Shown here in pieces: positions 1-7,403 of a DNA stretch of 64,000 bases. The first letter of the stretch is position 1; each line of letters starts with the position of its first letter. This stretch comes from Clostridiaceae bacterium. GTDB lineage: Bacteria; Bacillota; Clostridia; Oscillospirales; Acutalibacteraceae. Made by a program: the position numbers and the translations under genes. Below the pieces are notes generated by a model that searched no databases, was not told where the DNA came from, and worked only from the letters and a program-made list of their open reading frames with translations. The stretch covers positions 34,566 to 98,565 of the forward strand of contig CAJGBV010000004.1 of NCBI GenBank assembly GCA_904501755.1, in the 5' to 3' direction.

Positions 1-1966
1 ATACCGCATAGGATAGTGCACACATATATGCGATTGCACCTACCGTCCACTTAGGACTGTTCATTTCTCGTCTTATAGCACCCATTGCCGCAAAGCAGGG
101 AGCACAGAGAAGATTAAACACCATAAAAGAAAATCCTGCAAGTTTTCCTCCCATAATGGTAGCAAAGGCTACCTCAGCCGATTCATAGCCGAGTGCTCCG
201 AATACACCTACAACCTCTTCCTTAGCCATAAGACCGAGAAATGTTGCTACTGTTGCCTGCCAGTTGCCAAAGCCTAAAGGAGCAAAGATAACCGCTGCAA
301 AGCTACCTATAACATTAAGAACAGATGCTTCTTCGCCGTCACCGATATAGTGAAATCCTCCCTCAAAGGTAATATTATTAAGTATCCATATAATAACACT
401 TGCCGCAAGAATAACTGTTCCTGCACGTTTAATAAAAGACCAGCCACGTTCCCACACCGTTTTTGCAACATTACTGGCAAGAGGTGCGTGATAAGCAGGA
501 AGCTCCATAACAAAGGGGGCAGGTTTCCCCGCAAACGCCTTTGTTTTCTTAAGAATTATACCCGAAATTATAACTGCCGCTACACCTATAAAGTATGCAC
601 CTGTTGCAATAAGAGGGCTCCCGCCGAAAAGAGCACCTGCAACAAGTCCCACTATAGGCATTTTAGCACCGCAGGGAATAAAACCTGTTGTCATTATAGT
701 TATACGACGATCTCTTTCCTGATCAATAGTTCTGCTTGCCATAATTCCGGGAACACCACATCCTGAAGCCACCAGCATAGGAATAAAGGATTTGCCCGAA
801 AGTCCGAATTTACGGAAAAGCTTATCCATAATAAAGGCTACTCTCGACATATATCCGCAGTCTTCAAGTAAAGACAGCATAAGGAAAAGAATCAGCATTT
901 GTGGTACAAAGCCAAGCACAGCACCTACACCGCCTACAATTCCGTCCGAAACAAGTCCCACAAGCCAGGGCATACAGCCTATAGCTTCTAAACTGCTCTG
1001 CACAAAGGGGACTATCCACTGACCAAAAAGAGTATCATTCATAAAGCCTACTGTCCAGTCACCTACAGAGCCTATAGATATGTAATAAACAAGCCACATA
1101 GCAACGGCAAATATGGGAAGTGCAAGAAAACGGTTGGTAACAACCCTGTCTATTTTATCCGACATAGAAAGTCTGCCGATACTCTTTTTCTTACAGCAAT
1201 CCTTAAGTATTTTTTCAATATACTCATAGCGTTCATTAATTATAACACTCTCGGCATCGTCATCAAAATGCTCTTCGACGTGTGCTATATCCTTTTCGAT
1301 ATGCTTTAAAACCGCTTCATCCAGTTTTAAATCATCTCGCACCATAGCATCGCGTTCAAATATTTTAATAGCATACCATCTCTGCTTTGTGTCCTCCATA
1401 CTGTGTATGGCTGCTTCCTCAATATGAGCCACAGCGTGTTCAACATCACCTGAGAAAATATGCTCGGGAATCATTTTCTTACCCGCCGACTGAATAGCGG
1501 CATCTATCGCCTCATTTATTCCCTCACCCTTAAGTGCAGAAATTTCCAGTATCTGACAGCGAATGTTTTTAGAAAGCTTTTCTATATCAATTTTATCACC
1601 GTTTTTACGCACAATATCCATCATATTAATTGCTATAACAACAGGAATTCCCAATTCTAAAAGCTGAGTTGTAAGATATAAATTTCTTTCAATATTGGTT
1701 CCGTCTACAATATTTAAAATAACATCAGGACGCTCACCTACAAGATAATTTCTTGCTACTACCTCTTCAGGTGTATAAGGAGAAAGAGAATAAATACCCG
1801 GAAGGTCGGTAATTATAACATCTTCATTCTTTTTCAGTTTACCCTCTTTTTTCTCAACTGTCACACCCGGCCAGTTTCCTACATATTGGTTAGAACCTGT
1901 AAGAGCATTAAAAAGGGTTGTTTTTCCACAGTTTGGATTACCTGCAAGTGCAATTCTTATACTCAT
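1..1966 (-). CDS. feoB: Ferrous iron transporter FeoB (3' end cut by window edge)
   Basis: FeoB is a membrane Fe(II) permease with an N-terminal G-protein domain. About 655 codons are open from the ATG at 1966 to the window edge. The reading shows the G1 motif GNPNCGKTT at residues 9-17, a G3 DLPG, a G4 NMMD, and later the membrane-core motifs SGCGVPG and IPCGAKMP. The ATG is preceded by AAGGAGAG at good spacing. It lies 15 bp downstream of feoA and shares its promoter and operators. FeoB proteins are usually 650-800 residues, so only a short C-terminal piece is missing. Identification is secure; the true 3' end cannot be seen. Confidence 0.97.
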   Translation of the reverse strand, partial: MSIRIALAGNPNCGKTTLFNALTGSNQYVGNWPGVTVEKKEGKLKKNEDVIITDLPGIYSLSPYTPEEVVARNYLVGERPDVILNIVDGTNIERNLYLTTQLLELGIPVVIAINMMDIVRKNGDKIDIEKLSKNIRCQILEISALKGEGINEAIDAAIQSAGKKMIPEHIFSGDVEHAVAHIEEAAIHSMEDTKQRWYAIKIFERDAMVRDDLKLDEAVLKHIEKDIAHVEEHFDDDAESVIINERYEYIEKILKDCCKKKSIGRLSMSDKIDRVVTNRFLALPIFAVAMWLVYYISIGSVGDWTVGFMNDTLFGQWIVPFVQSSLEAIGCMPWLVGLVSDGIVGGVGAVLGFVPQMLILFLMLSLLEDCGYMSRVAFIMDKLFRKFGLSGKSFIPMLVASGCGVPGIMASRTIDQERDRRITIMTTGFIPCGAKMPIVGLVAGALFGGSPLIATGAYFIGVAAVIISGIILKKTKAFAGKPAPFVMELPAYHAPLASNVAKTVWERGWSFIKRAGTVILAASVIIWILNNITFEGGFHYIGDGEEASVLNVIGSFAAVIFAPLGFGNWQATVATFLGLMAKEEVVGVFGALGYESAEVAFATIMGGKLAGFSFMVFNLLCAPCFAAMGAIRREMNSPKWTVGAIAYMCALSYAV

Positions 1967-1981
1967 TTCATACTCTCCTTT

Positions 1982-2203
1982 TTATTCTACCTCTACCATT
2001 TCGGCATCAGCTTTTCTGAGAGAAAGCTCATAGCCTCTAACCTGAAGCTCGAAGGGGTCGCCTAAAGGAGCTACCTTTCTTACATAAATACGGGTGCCTT
2101 TGGTTATACCCATATCCATAATACGACGCTTAACGGCACCTTCCCCATGAACCTTTATAACCTTTACGGTGCTTCCCACCTTTGCATCCTTCAATGTGTT
2201 CAT
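1982..2203 (-). CDS. feoA: FeoA family protein
   Basis: This 73-residue SH3-like protein is the small cytoplasmic partner that modulates FeoB. The sequence has the FeoA pattern: an N-terminal LKDAKVGS turn, a central RRIMDMGITKGT segment and a C-terminal RGYELSLRKADAEMVEV. It is the first gene of the feoAB operon, with feoB 15 bp downstream. Upstream lie a clear promoter and two palindromes that probably make it iron- or manganese-responsive. Confidence 0.95.
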   Translation of the reverse strand: MNTLKDAKVGSTVKVIKVHGEGAVKRRIMDMGITKGTRIYVRKVAPLGDPFELQVRGYELSLRKADAEMVEVE

Positions 2204-2220
2204 TTTTACCTCTTTCTACA

Positions 2221-2236
2221 GTTAGCATAAGCTAAC
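2221..2236. promoter_or_regulatory. Palindromic operator, distal copy
   Basis: GTTAGC-ATAA-GCTAAC is a perfect 6+6 palindrome in the feoA 5' leader. It is related to the copy at 2253-2270, with centres 33 bp apart, about three helical turns. The shape resembles DtxR/MntR-type metal-repressor boxes; which regulator binds is inference. Confidence 0.6.
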
Positions 2237-2252
2237 CTATTGGTGAAATTTT

Positions 2253-2270
2253 AGTTAGCCTACGCTAACT
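2253..2270. promoter_or_regulatory. Palindromic operator, promoter-proximal copy
   Basis: AGTTAGC-CTAC-GCTAACT is a perfect 7+7 palindrome. It lies at about +1 to +20 relative to the feoA promoter at 2279-2307, a position where a bound repressor would block transcription start. It is the stronger of the two related boxes. Confidence 0.65.
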
Positions 2271-2278
2271 TCTAAATT

Positions 2279-2307
2279 ATAATACAACTTATTCCATATT
2301 TTGTCAA
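2279..2307 (-). promoter_or_regulatory. SigA promoter for feoAB
   Basis: On the minus strand, -35 TTGACA (2307-2302), a 17-bp spacer and -10 TATTAT (2284-2279). Transcription should start near 2272, just upstream of the two palindromes. Confidence 0.75.
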
Positions 2308-2324
2308 GTATTTTTAACAAAAAG

Positions 2325-2346
2325 CCGCGAAAATTTCTTTTCGCGG
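2325..2346 (-). terminator. Terminator upstream of feoA
   Basis: CCGCGAAAA and TTTTCGCGG form a 9-bp stem with a 4-nt loop, followed on the minus strand by CTTTTTG. It lies 6 bp past the stop codon of the lipoprotein gene at 2353-2955 and would insulate feoAB from it. Confidence 0.8.
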
Positions 2347-2352
2347 TTTTCT

Positions 2353-2955
2353 TTACTGTTTTGTATAAAATACCTGCTCTTGCAGAACAGAACAGTTTAC
2401 CGTTACAGTATTATCCTCAAAGGAATATTCTTCATTATAGGAATAATTACTTAGCCAGCCCGCAAGCTCTCCTGTAAAAAGACTCGTTCGGGTAACGGTA
2501 TATGTACCCTCTTCGCAAAGCTTTTCTAAAATATTTTCTATTTCTTCCGATACCCTCATTTGAGCAACAATAGAGTCAATATCAGCCCCAACCGAAGCAA
2601 GATACGTTTCCACATCCATATTAAGTCCCATATCAGCTATCAGCTTAGCATAATACTGACGAAGAGCATTTGATGTGAGTATAAGAGCCTTATTTATAAC
2701 GTTTTGCGCCTCTTCTTCCTCTACATAATAACTGTATGTACCATCCTGATTAAAGGTAAGGCTTTGTTTTAGGGTAAGAGAAGAAAGGCTGTAATTCTTA
2801 ATATCCTCTGCCTCACTAAAACGTCTGTTATAAATCTCGCTTATATCAAGCTGAGCCTCATAACTGCCGATGATATCCTTTTCAGATACACATCCGCAAA
2901 GAGATAAGGACAACATCAGCACCAAAAATACAGCTAAAAACCTTTTGAAAAGCAT
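2353..2955 (-). CDS. Putative lipoprotein of unknown function
   Basis: A 200-residue protein with a basic, hydrophobic N-terminus ending in L-C-G-C, a plausible lipobox with the lipidated cysteine near residue 22. It would be anchored outside the membrane. The mature part holds a short beta-type segment (LTFNQDGTYSYYVEEEE) often seen in small clostridial lipoproteins. I recognise no catalytic motif. The start lies 1 bp downstream of the serine hydrolase stop, so the two are probably co-transcribed. Lipoprotein prediction is fairly firm; function is unknown. Confidence 0.7.
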   Translation of the reverse strand: MLFKRFLAVFLVLMLSLSLCGCVSEKDIIGSYEAQLDISEIYNRRFSEAEDIKNYSLSSLTLKQSLTFNQDGTYSYYVEEEEAQNVINKALILTSNALRQYYAKLIADMGLNMDVETYLASVGADIDSIVAQMRVSEEIENILEKLCEEGTYTVTRTSLFTGELAGWLSNYSYNEEYSFEDNTVTVNCSVLQEQVFYTKQ

Positions 2956-2956
2956 T

Positions 2957-4075
2957 TTACTGTGCCTCTATTCCTTCATGTATAAGATTTCTCATTTCGG
3001 GATGAACAAGAGCATTTATTCCACTTGTTCCGCAACCGAAGTAAACAGCTATACCATTTTCAATATCAATCTCTGTATACGCGCCGTGAGCACCATCCCA
3101 ACCAAATTCATAAAGACCGCTTTTTGAAAAATTATTCTCATTGCTTACGTGGGTTCTTACCCCCAGTGCATATTTATAATCGGTCATTGTAAAGGCAGAC
3201 TGTTTCTCATTTACGGTTTTACGCATAAGCTCAATACCCTCAAAGGCAATAAGTCTTTTGCCCTCAGGGGTTACACCGCCATCGCAAAGCATCTGAGCAA
3301 ATTTGATGTAGTCATCAACTGTGGTAATAACTCCTGCACCGCCGCTTTCGTATTCAGTTCCCATTTCAAACCAGTTAGCATCAGCATCCACATAATTTGT
3401 TTCGTGCTTTTCAGCATTGTAGCATGAACGCCAGAAGATTCTTTCCTCATTCCCAAAGGTATACTTATAGTCGGTTTCGTACATATTAAGGGGATTAAAG
3501 AAATTCTCCTTCATAAAATCACTGAGTTTTTGACCCGAAACAACCTCAATAACGCCGCCTAAAATATCGTGACAAAGACTATAGCGAAAAGCGGTAGCGG
3601 GTTCAAATTCAAGAAGCATTTTTGACATTGCCTTAACCATACCTAAGGTATCGCCCCTGCCCTGTGTCTTACTGCGATACTCATTAAGAACAGGATGTCC
3701 GCAATCATAGGTAAAGCCTGCCGCCATCTGCATAAGGTCAATTATGCGGATTTTATTTTCAGCCATAACGGGACCATTATCTGTTCTTATATACATTTCC
3801 TCAAATTCGGGTATGTATTTATAAAGCTCATCATAAAGACCCAGTCTACCCTCGGTAACAAGCTTCATAATAGCAGTACAGGTCATAACCTTACTTGCGG
3901 AATAAATACGATATATTTCGTTACCCTGTACTCTTCTGCTTTTTTCTCTATCAGAATAGCCGAACTGATGGCGGTAAACTGTTTTGCCATCCTTATTTAC
4001 AATAAGGTCACCACCGGGAATGAAATATCTTTCGGGGAGGTTATCAAGAAACTGTGTAAGTTTTGTAAAGTTCAT
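2957..4075 (-). CDS. Serine hydrolase of the beta-lactamase/PBP class C family
   Basis: A 372-residue serine hydrolase of the family that includes class C beta-lactamases, esterases and D-aminopeptidases. The SxxK motif is seen as SASK at about residues 59-62, a Tyr motif as YSLCHD near residue 165, and an HGAYTE segment near the C-terminus stands in the third-motif position. The ATG at 4075 is chosen because GGAGA lies just upstream; an in-frame TTG at 4090 would overlap that ribosome site. No signal peptide is evident, so a cytoplasmic esterase- or peptidase-like role is more likely than antibiotic resistance. Substrate unknown. Confidence 0.85.
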   Translation of the reverse strand: MNFTKLTQFLDNLPERYFIPGGDLIVNKDGKTVYRHQFGYSDREKSRRVQGNEIYRIYSASKVMTCTAIMKLVTEGRLGLYDELYKYIPEFEEMYIRTDNGPVMAENKIRIIDLMQMAAGFTYDCGHPVLNEYRSKTQGRGDTLGMVKAMSKMLLEFEPATAFRYSLCHDILGGVIEVVSGQKLSDFMKENFFNPLNMYETDYKYTFGNEERIFWRSCYNAEKHETNYVDADANWFEMGTEYESGGAGVITTVDDYIKFAQMLCDGGVTPEGKRLIAFEGIELMRKTVNEKQSAFTMTDYKYALGVRTHVSNENNFSKSGLYEFGWDGAHGAYTEIDIENGIAVYFGCGTSGINALVHPEMRNLIHEGIEAQ

Positions 4076-4098
4076 AAATATCGTCTCCAAAAAATAGA

Positions 4099-4122
4099 GC
4101 TATACAGTTTTCGCCGTATAGC
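4099..4122 (-). terminator. Terminator after rny
   Basis: GCTATAC and GTATAGC form a 7-bp stem around a 10-nt loop. On the minus strand it is followed by TCTATTTTTT. It lies 9 bp past the rny stop, between rny and the serine hydrolase gene. Confidence 0.75.
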
Positions 4123-4131
4123 CCTTTCTTT

Positions 4132-5682
4132 TTATTTTGCGTAATCTACAACTCGGTTTTCACGGATAAGATTTACTTTAATCTGTCCGGGATACTCAAG
4201 TTCTTTTTCAATTCTTGCCGCAATATCGTGAGCAACAAGGACCATCTGGTCATCACTTATAGCCTCAGGCTTAACAACAATTCGTATTTCGCGTCCAGCC
4301 TGAATAGCAAAGGATGTTTCTACACCGCTAAAGGAATTGGCGATTTCCTCAAGTTTTTCAAGACGTTTGATGTAATTTTCAATATTTTCTCTTCTTGCAC
4401 CGGGACGGGCAGCAGAAATAGCATCAGCAGCCTGTACTATGCAAGCAATAACGGTCTTAGCTTCAATCTCACCATGATGAGCGTGAATCGCATGAACAAC
4501 ACCCTCATTTTCACGATATTTTTTAGCAGCCTCCACACCCAACTGAATGTGAGAACCCTCTTGCTCATGGTCAAGAGCCTTACCAATATCGTGAAGCAAA
4601 CCTGCACGCTTAGCCTGAGCTACATCGGCACCCATTTCAGCAGCAAGAAGTCCCGAAAGATGACATACCTCCATAGAATGATTAAGCACATTCTGTCCAT
4701 AGCTGGTACGATACTGAAGCTTACCTAAAAGCTTAATAAGCTCGGGATGAAGGTTATGTACACCTGCATCTATCATTGCACGTTCACCCACCTGCTTAAT
4801 AGAAGCCTCTACCTCGGCAGTAGCCTTGGCAACGGTTTCTTCAATACGTGCGGGATGAATTCTTCCGTCAAGAATAAGCTTTTCAAGAGTAATTCTTGCA
4901 ATCTCTCTTCTTACGGGGTCGAAGCTGCTGAGCGTAATAGCCTCGGGGGTATCGTCGATAATAAGATCAACACCTGTGGCGGTTTCGAGAGCACGGATAT
5001 TTCTACCCTCTCTACCGATAATTCTACCCTTCATTTCATCGTTGGGCAGAGCAACAACGGATACTGTCATTTCGGAAGAATGGTCAGCGGCACAGCGCTG
5101 AATAGCGTGACCGATGATTTCTCTTGCCATTTTGTCAGCTTCTTCCTTAGTGTGCTGTTCATTTTCCATAATGCGAACGGCTTTTTCGTGGGCAAGTTCA
5201 CCATCAAGCATAGACAGCAAATGCTCCTTAGCCTGTTCACTTGTAAAGCCTGAAATACGCTCTAAAAGTTCCATCTGGCTCTTTTTGATACGTTCGCACT
5301 CTTCAAGCTTTTCTTCAATCTCTTTAGCGCGCTTCTGGAGCTTTTCTTCCTTGATTTCAAGATTATCTATTTTTTTATCAAGGTTTTCTTCCTTTTGCTG
5401 AAGTCTGTGCTCCTGACGCTGAATATCACTGCGGCGTTCTCTGAGTTCCTTGTCATTTTCCTGACGAAGACGAAGAACCTCGTCCTTTGCTTCTACAAGA
5501 AGTTCTTTCTTCTTGGTTTCGGCATTTTTGATAGCATCGTTTAAAATGCGTTTAGCTTCATCCTTTGCGGAGCCGATGGCTTTATCATCAGACTTACGTC
5601 TGTATGACATACCTACAAAAAAGCCGATAAAAGCCAGTACCAATGCAACGGCGCCGCCGATGATGTAAGGCAAATAAGGCAT
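4132..5682 (-). CDS. rny: Ribonuclease Y
   Basis: RNase Y is the membrane-bound endonuclease that initiates mRNA decay in many Firmicutes. This 516-residue protein shows the family layout: an N-terminal transmembrane helix (about 5-26), a long charged coiled coil (about 30-200), a KH domain with GRIIGREGRNIRALE, and an HD domain with LLHDIGKALDHE. The ATG at 5682 is chosen because AGGAGG lies just upstream and it gives the family's usual length near 520. Open reading continues upstream for 28 codons without a better start. The gene has its own promoter (5827-5855) and a long structured leader. Confidence 0.97.
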   Translation of the reverse strand: MPYLPYIIGGAVALVLAFIGFFVGMSYRRKSDDKAIGSAKDEAKRILNDAIKNAETKKKELLVEAKDEVLRLRQENDKELRERRSDIQRQEHRLQQKEENLDKKIDNLEIKEEKLQKRAKEIEEKLEECERIKKSQMELLERISGFTSEQAKEHLLSMLDGELAHEKAVRIMENEQHTKEEADKMAREIIGHAIQRCAADHSSEMTVSVVALPNDEMKGRIIGREGRNIRALETATGVDLIIDDTPEAITLSSFDPVRREIARITLEKLILDGRIHPARIEETVAKATAEVEASIKQVGERAMIDAGVHNLHPELIKLLGKLQYRTSYGQNVLNHSMEVCHLSGLLAAEMGADVAQAKRAGLLHDIGKALDHEQEGSHIQLGVEAAKKYRENEGVVHAIHAHHGEIEAKTVIACIVQAADAISAARPGARRENIENYIKRLEKLEEIANSFSGVETSFAIQAGREIRIVVKPEAISDDQMVLVAHDIAARIEKELEYPGQIKVNLIRENRVVDYAK

Positions 5683-5703
5683 ATTTAATTTCCTCCTATA
5701 TAT

Positions 5704-5785
5704 TAAAATGCGTTTTATCAGAGTAAAGACTCTCCGAGGCCGCATTTTACCCCGGTATAAAGTCAATGGCTATCAGTGTGCCTCG
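5704..5785 (-). promoter_or_regulatory. Structured 5' leader of rny with two competing stems
   Basis: In the minus-strand transcript CGAGGC (5785-5780) can pair with GCCTCG (5740-5735). TAAAATGCG (5749-5741) can pair perfectly with CGCATTTTA (5712-5704), with a small AGAGT/ACTCT hairpin (5733-5720) inside. The two stems interleave, so they are either mutually exclusive or a pseudoknot. The second stem ends about 10 nt before the AGGAGG of rny. This suggests post-transcriptional control; no known riboswitch class is recognised. Confidence 0.4.
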
Positions 5786-5826
5786 CCAAACGCATACTTT
5801 ATCACCATTGTAACCTACTGTGTATT

Positions 5827-5855
5827 ATTTTATCACCATTTGTTTTTTGTGTCAA
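5827..5855 (-). promoter_or_regulatory. SigA promoter for rny
   Basis: Minus-strand -35 TTGACA (5855-5850), 17-bp spacer, -10 TAAAAT (5832-5827). It predicts a leader of roughly 135-140 nt before the rny ATG. Confidence 0.7.
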
Positions 5856-5895
5856 GTTTATCCCGCATTTTTTACATGTTTTTAATCACAAAAAA

Positions 5896-5922
5896 CAGCA
5901 GCCTGTGATAACAAGGCTGCTG
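5896..5922 (-). terminator. Terminator after the cohesin-protein operon
   Basis: CAGCAGCCT and AGGCTGCTG form a 9-bp G+C-rich stem with a 9-nt loop, followed on the minus strand by TTTTTTG. It lies 9 bp past the stop of the cohesin-like gene. Confidence 0.85.
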
Positions 5923-5931
5923 CATCCGATT

Positions 5932-7389
5932 TTACTCTTCTTCCTCGGGAGTATCCGAACTCATTTCAATTGTATATCCTTCTTCAATAATCTCATCATT
6001 TATCTTTTTGCGTGAGCAAAGCTTTATTATTATAAGAACAATAAGAGCAATTACACCAAGTGCAAAAATTACAGTTAGCACAACCGCAGTAAGACGGATG
6101 GGTTCTGTAACCACAGAAGCTTCTTCCTCTTCAGTACCGATAACACCACTGATAAATTCAGAGTATCTCTGCATAGTATTTTCCTTGAAATCATAACGGT
6201 AATAGCCTTCACCGCCGTTTGTTGCAACGGCTGACACTACAATGAAATCAGCATATTCATTTGAAGTGTATTTAAAGCAAGGAATCTTTACTCCGTTAAG
6301 CTCACATGTAGATTTATAAAATCCATTTGGTGAAACTGTAGAGTCCTCTTTTATTATATAAGTTACCTCTGCACACTCAATATAGCTAAATTTTGTAAAG
6401 TTATCGTTTTCAAGAAGATAAAAGCCTTCTTCGCTTTCATCCTTAGCTTTCAGATAAACTATTGTGATTTTGCCTGTTGCATCAATATAAGCAGCAATTT
6501 CTTCTTCGCCATACTGTACCGAAGACAGACTAAAGCCTTTGGGAATGCTAACCGATGCAATGTCCTGAACAATTACAAATTCCTTTTGGTCGATAACAAC
6601 ACCTGCAGCGTCCTCCTGACCCACAGTAATGTCATTTCCGTTTTCATCAAGACGATTAAAGGTTACATTGTAACGTCTTGTTTCACCATTAGATGCCACT
6701 ACAACAATAGTTCGCTTATTAAGTCCTACCTTTAGCTCTCTGTCCCCTTCAACACTTACCTTTGCACTTTTATCAAGTGTAACACAGGTAAGCAGTCCGT
6801 CGGTCTGTGTATAGGGCACTACTACGGTATATTCGGTTATATTCTCCTTAAAGGCAGGGGTCAGGGTACCTGCGGCAACCTTAATTGATTTAAGTGCCGC
6901 CTTGGTGTTTGAATTTGTATCCTGTTCAGTGGTATCGTTATTTGTCTGTGTACCCGATATTTTTATGGTATAGGAGGAAGGGTCAACAGTATATTCATTT
7001 GTGCCGTCTGAGCATTTACCACTAAGACTCACAAGTGCGTTACCCTCTGCAATTACCTTAAAGGTGTATTCCTCGGAAAAACGGTCGCTGTTTCCTGTAG
7101 TAAGAAAGCCTATAGAGCCTTCTTTTGCATTGGAGGTAAAATCACCGCCTGCAGACACATACTGAAGCTTTGAACTATCATATTTAAGTGTTCCCTCTAT
7201 TGCCTGCATTTTTGTATCAATAACAAAGGTAACTGTTACTGTAACAGTGCTGTCCACCTTGGGAGTTTTATTGGTAAGACCGATTGATGACTTAGCTGAT
7301 ACTGCACTGACATTCACACAAAAAGCCGACAGCATAACTACAGTCACTGCAAGTAAAACACAAACCGATTTACAGATTCTTTTAAACAT
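5932..7389 (-). CDS. Membrane-anchored cohesin-like protein with cadherin-like domain
   Basis: A 485-residue secreted protein anchored by a C-terminal helix. Visible parts: signal peptide (about 1-30); cohesin-type beta sandwich (about 33-145) with IEGTLKYDSSKLQYVSAG; cadherin-like repeat (about 165-245) with the ITEYTVVVP strand; an extracellular region with no recognised family; a transmembrane helix near 440-462; and a short acidic cytoplasmic tail. Cohesins bind dockerins, and the gene immediately upstream encodes a dockerin protein, so this may be a surface dock for it. The ATG at 7389 has AGGAG 8 bases upstream; an earlier in-frame GTG at 7407 would overlap the upstream stop. Domain calls are by eye; binding is inference. 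Confidence 0.75.
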   Translation of the reverse strand: MFKRICKSVCVLLAVTVVMLSAFCVNVSAVSAKSSIGLTNKTPKVDSTVTVTVTFVIDTKMQAIEGTLKYDSSKLQYVSAGGDFTSNAKEGSIGFLTTGNSDRFSEEYTFKVIAEGNALVSLSGKCSDGTNEYTVDPSSYTIKISGTQTNNDTTEQDTNSNTKAALKSIKVAAGTLTPAFKENITEYTVVVPYTQTDGLLTCVTLDKSAKVSVEGDRELKVGLNKRTIVVVASNGETRRYNVTFNRLDENGNDITVGQEDAAGVVIDQKEFVIVQDIASVSIPKGFSLSSVQYGEEEIAAYIDATGKITIVYLKAKDESEEGFYLLENDNFTKFSYIECAEVTYIIKEDSTVSPNGFYKSTCELNGVKIPCFKYTSNEYADFIVVSAVATNGGEGYYRYDFKENTMQRYSEFISGVIGTEEEEASVVTEPIRLTAVVLTVIFALGVIALIVLIIIKLCSRKKINDEIIEEGYTIEMSSDTPEEEE

Positions 7390-7403
7390 AATGGGCACTC
7401 CTA

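Noticed and set aside
350..1022. Plus-strand frames opposite feoB
   Set aside because: The minus strand reads as FeoB with intact GTPase and core motifs across the whole stretch; the plus-strand frames are shadows.
4228..5401. Long plus-strand open frames opposite rny
   Set aside because: They are antisense to a well-supported gene, lack ribosome sites and show low-complexity composition typical of shadow frames.
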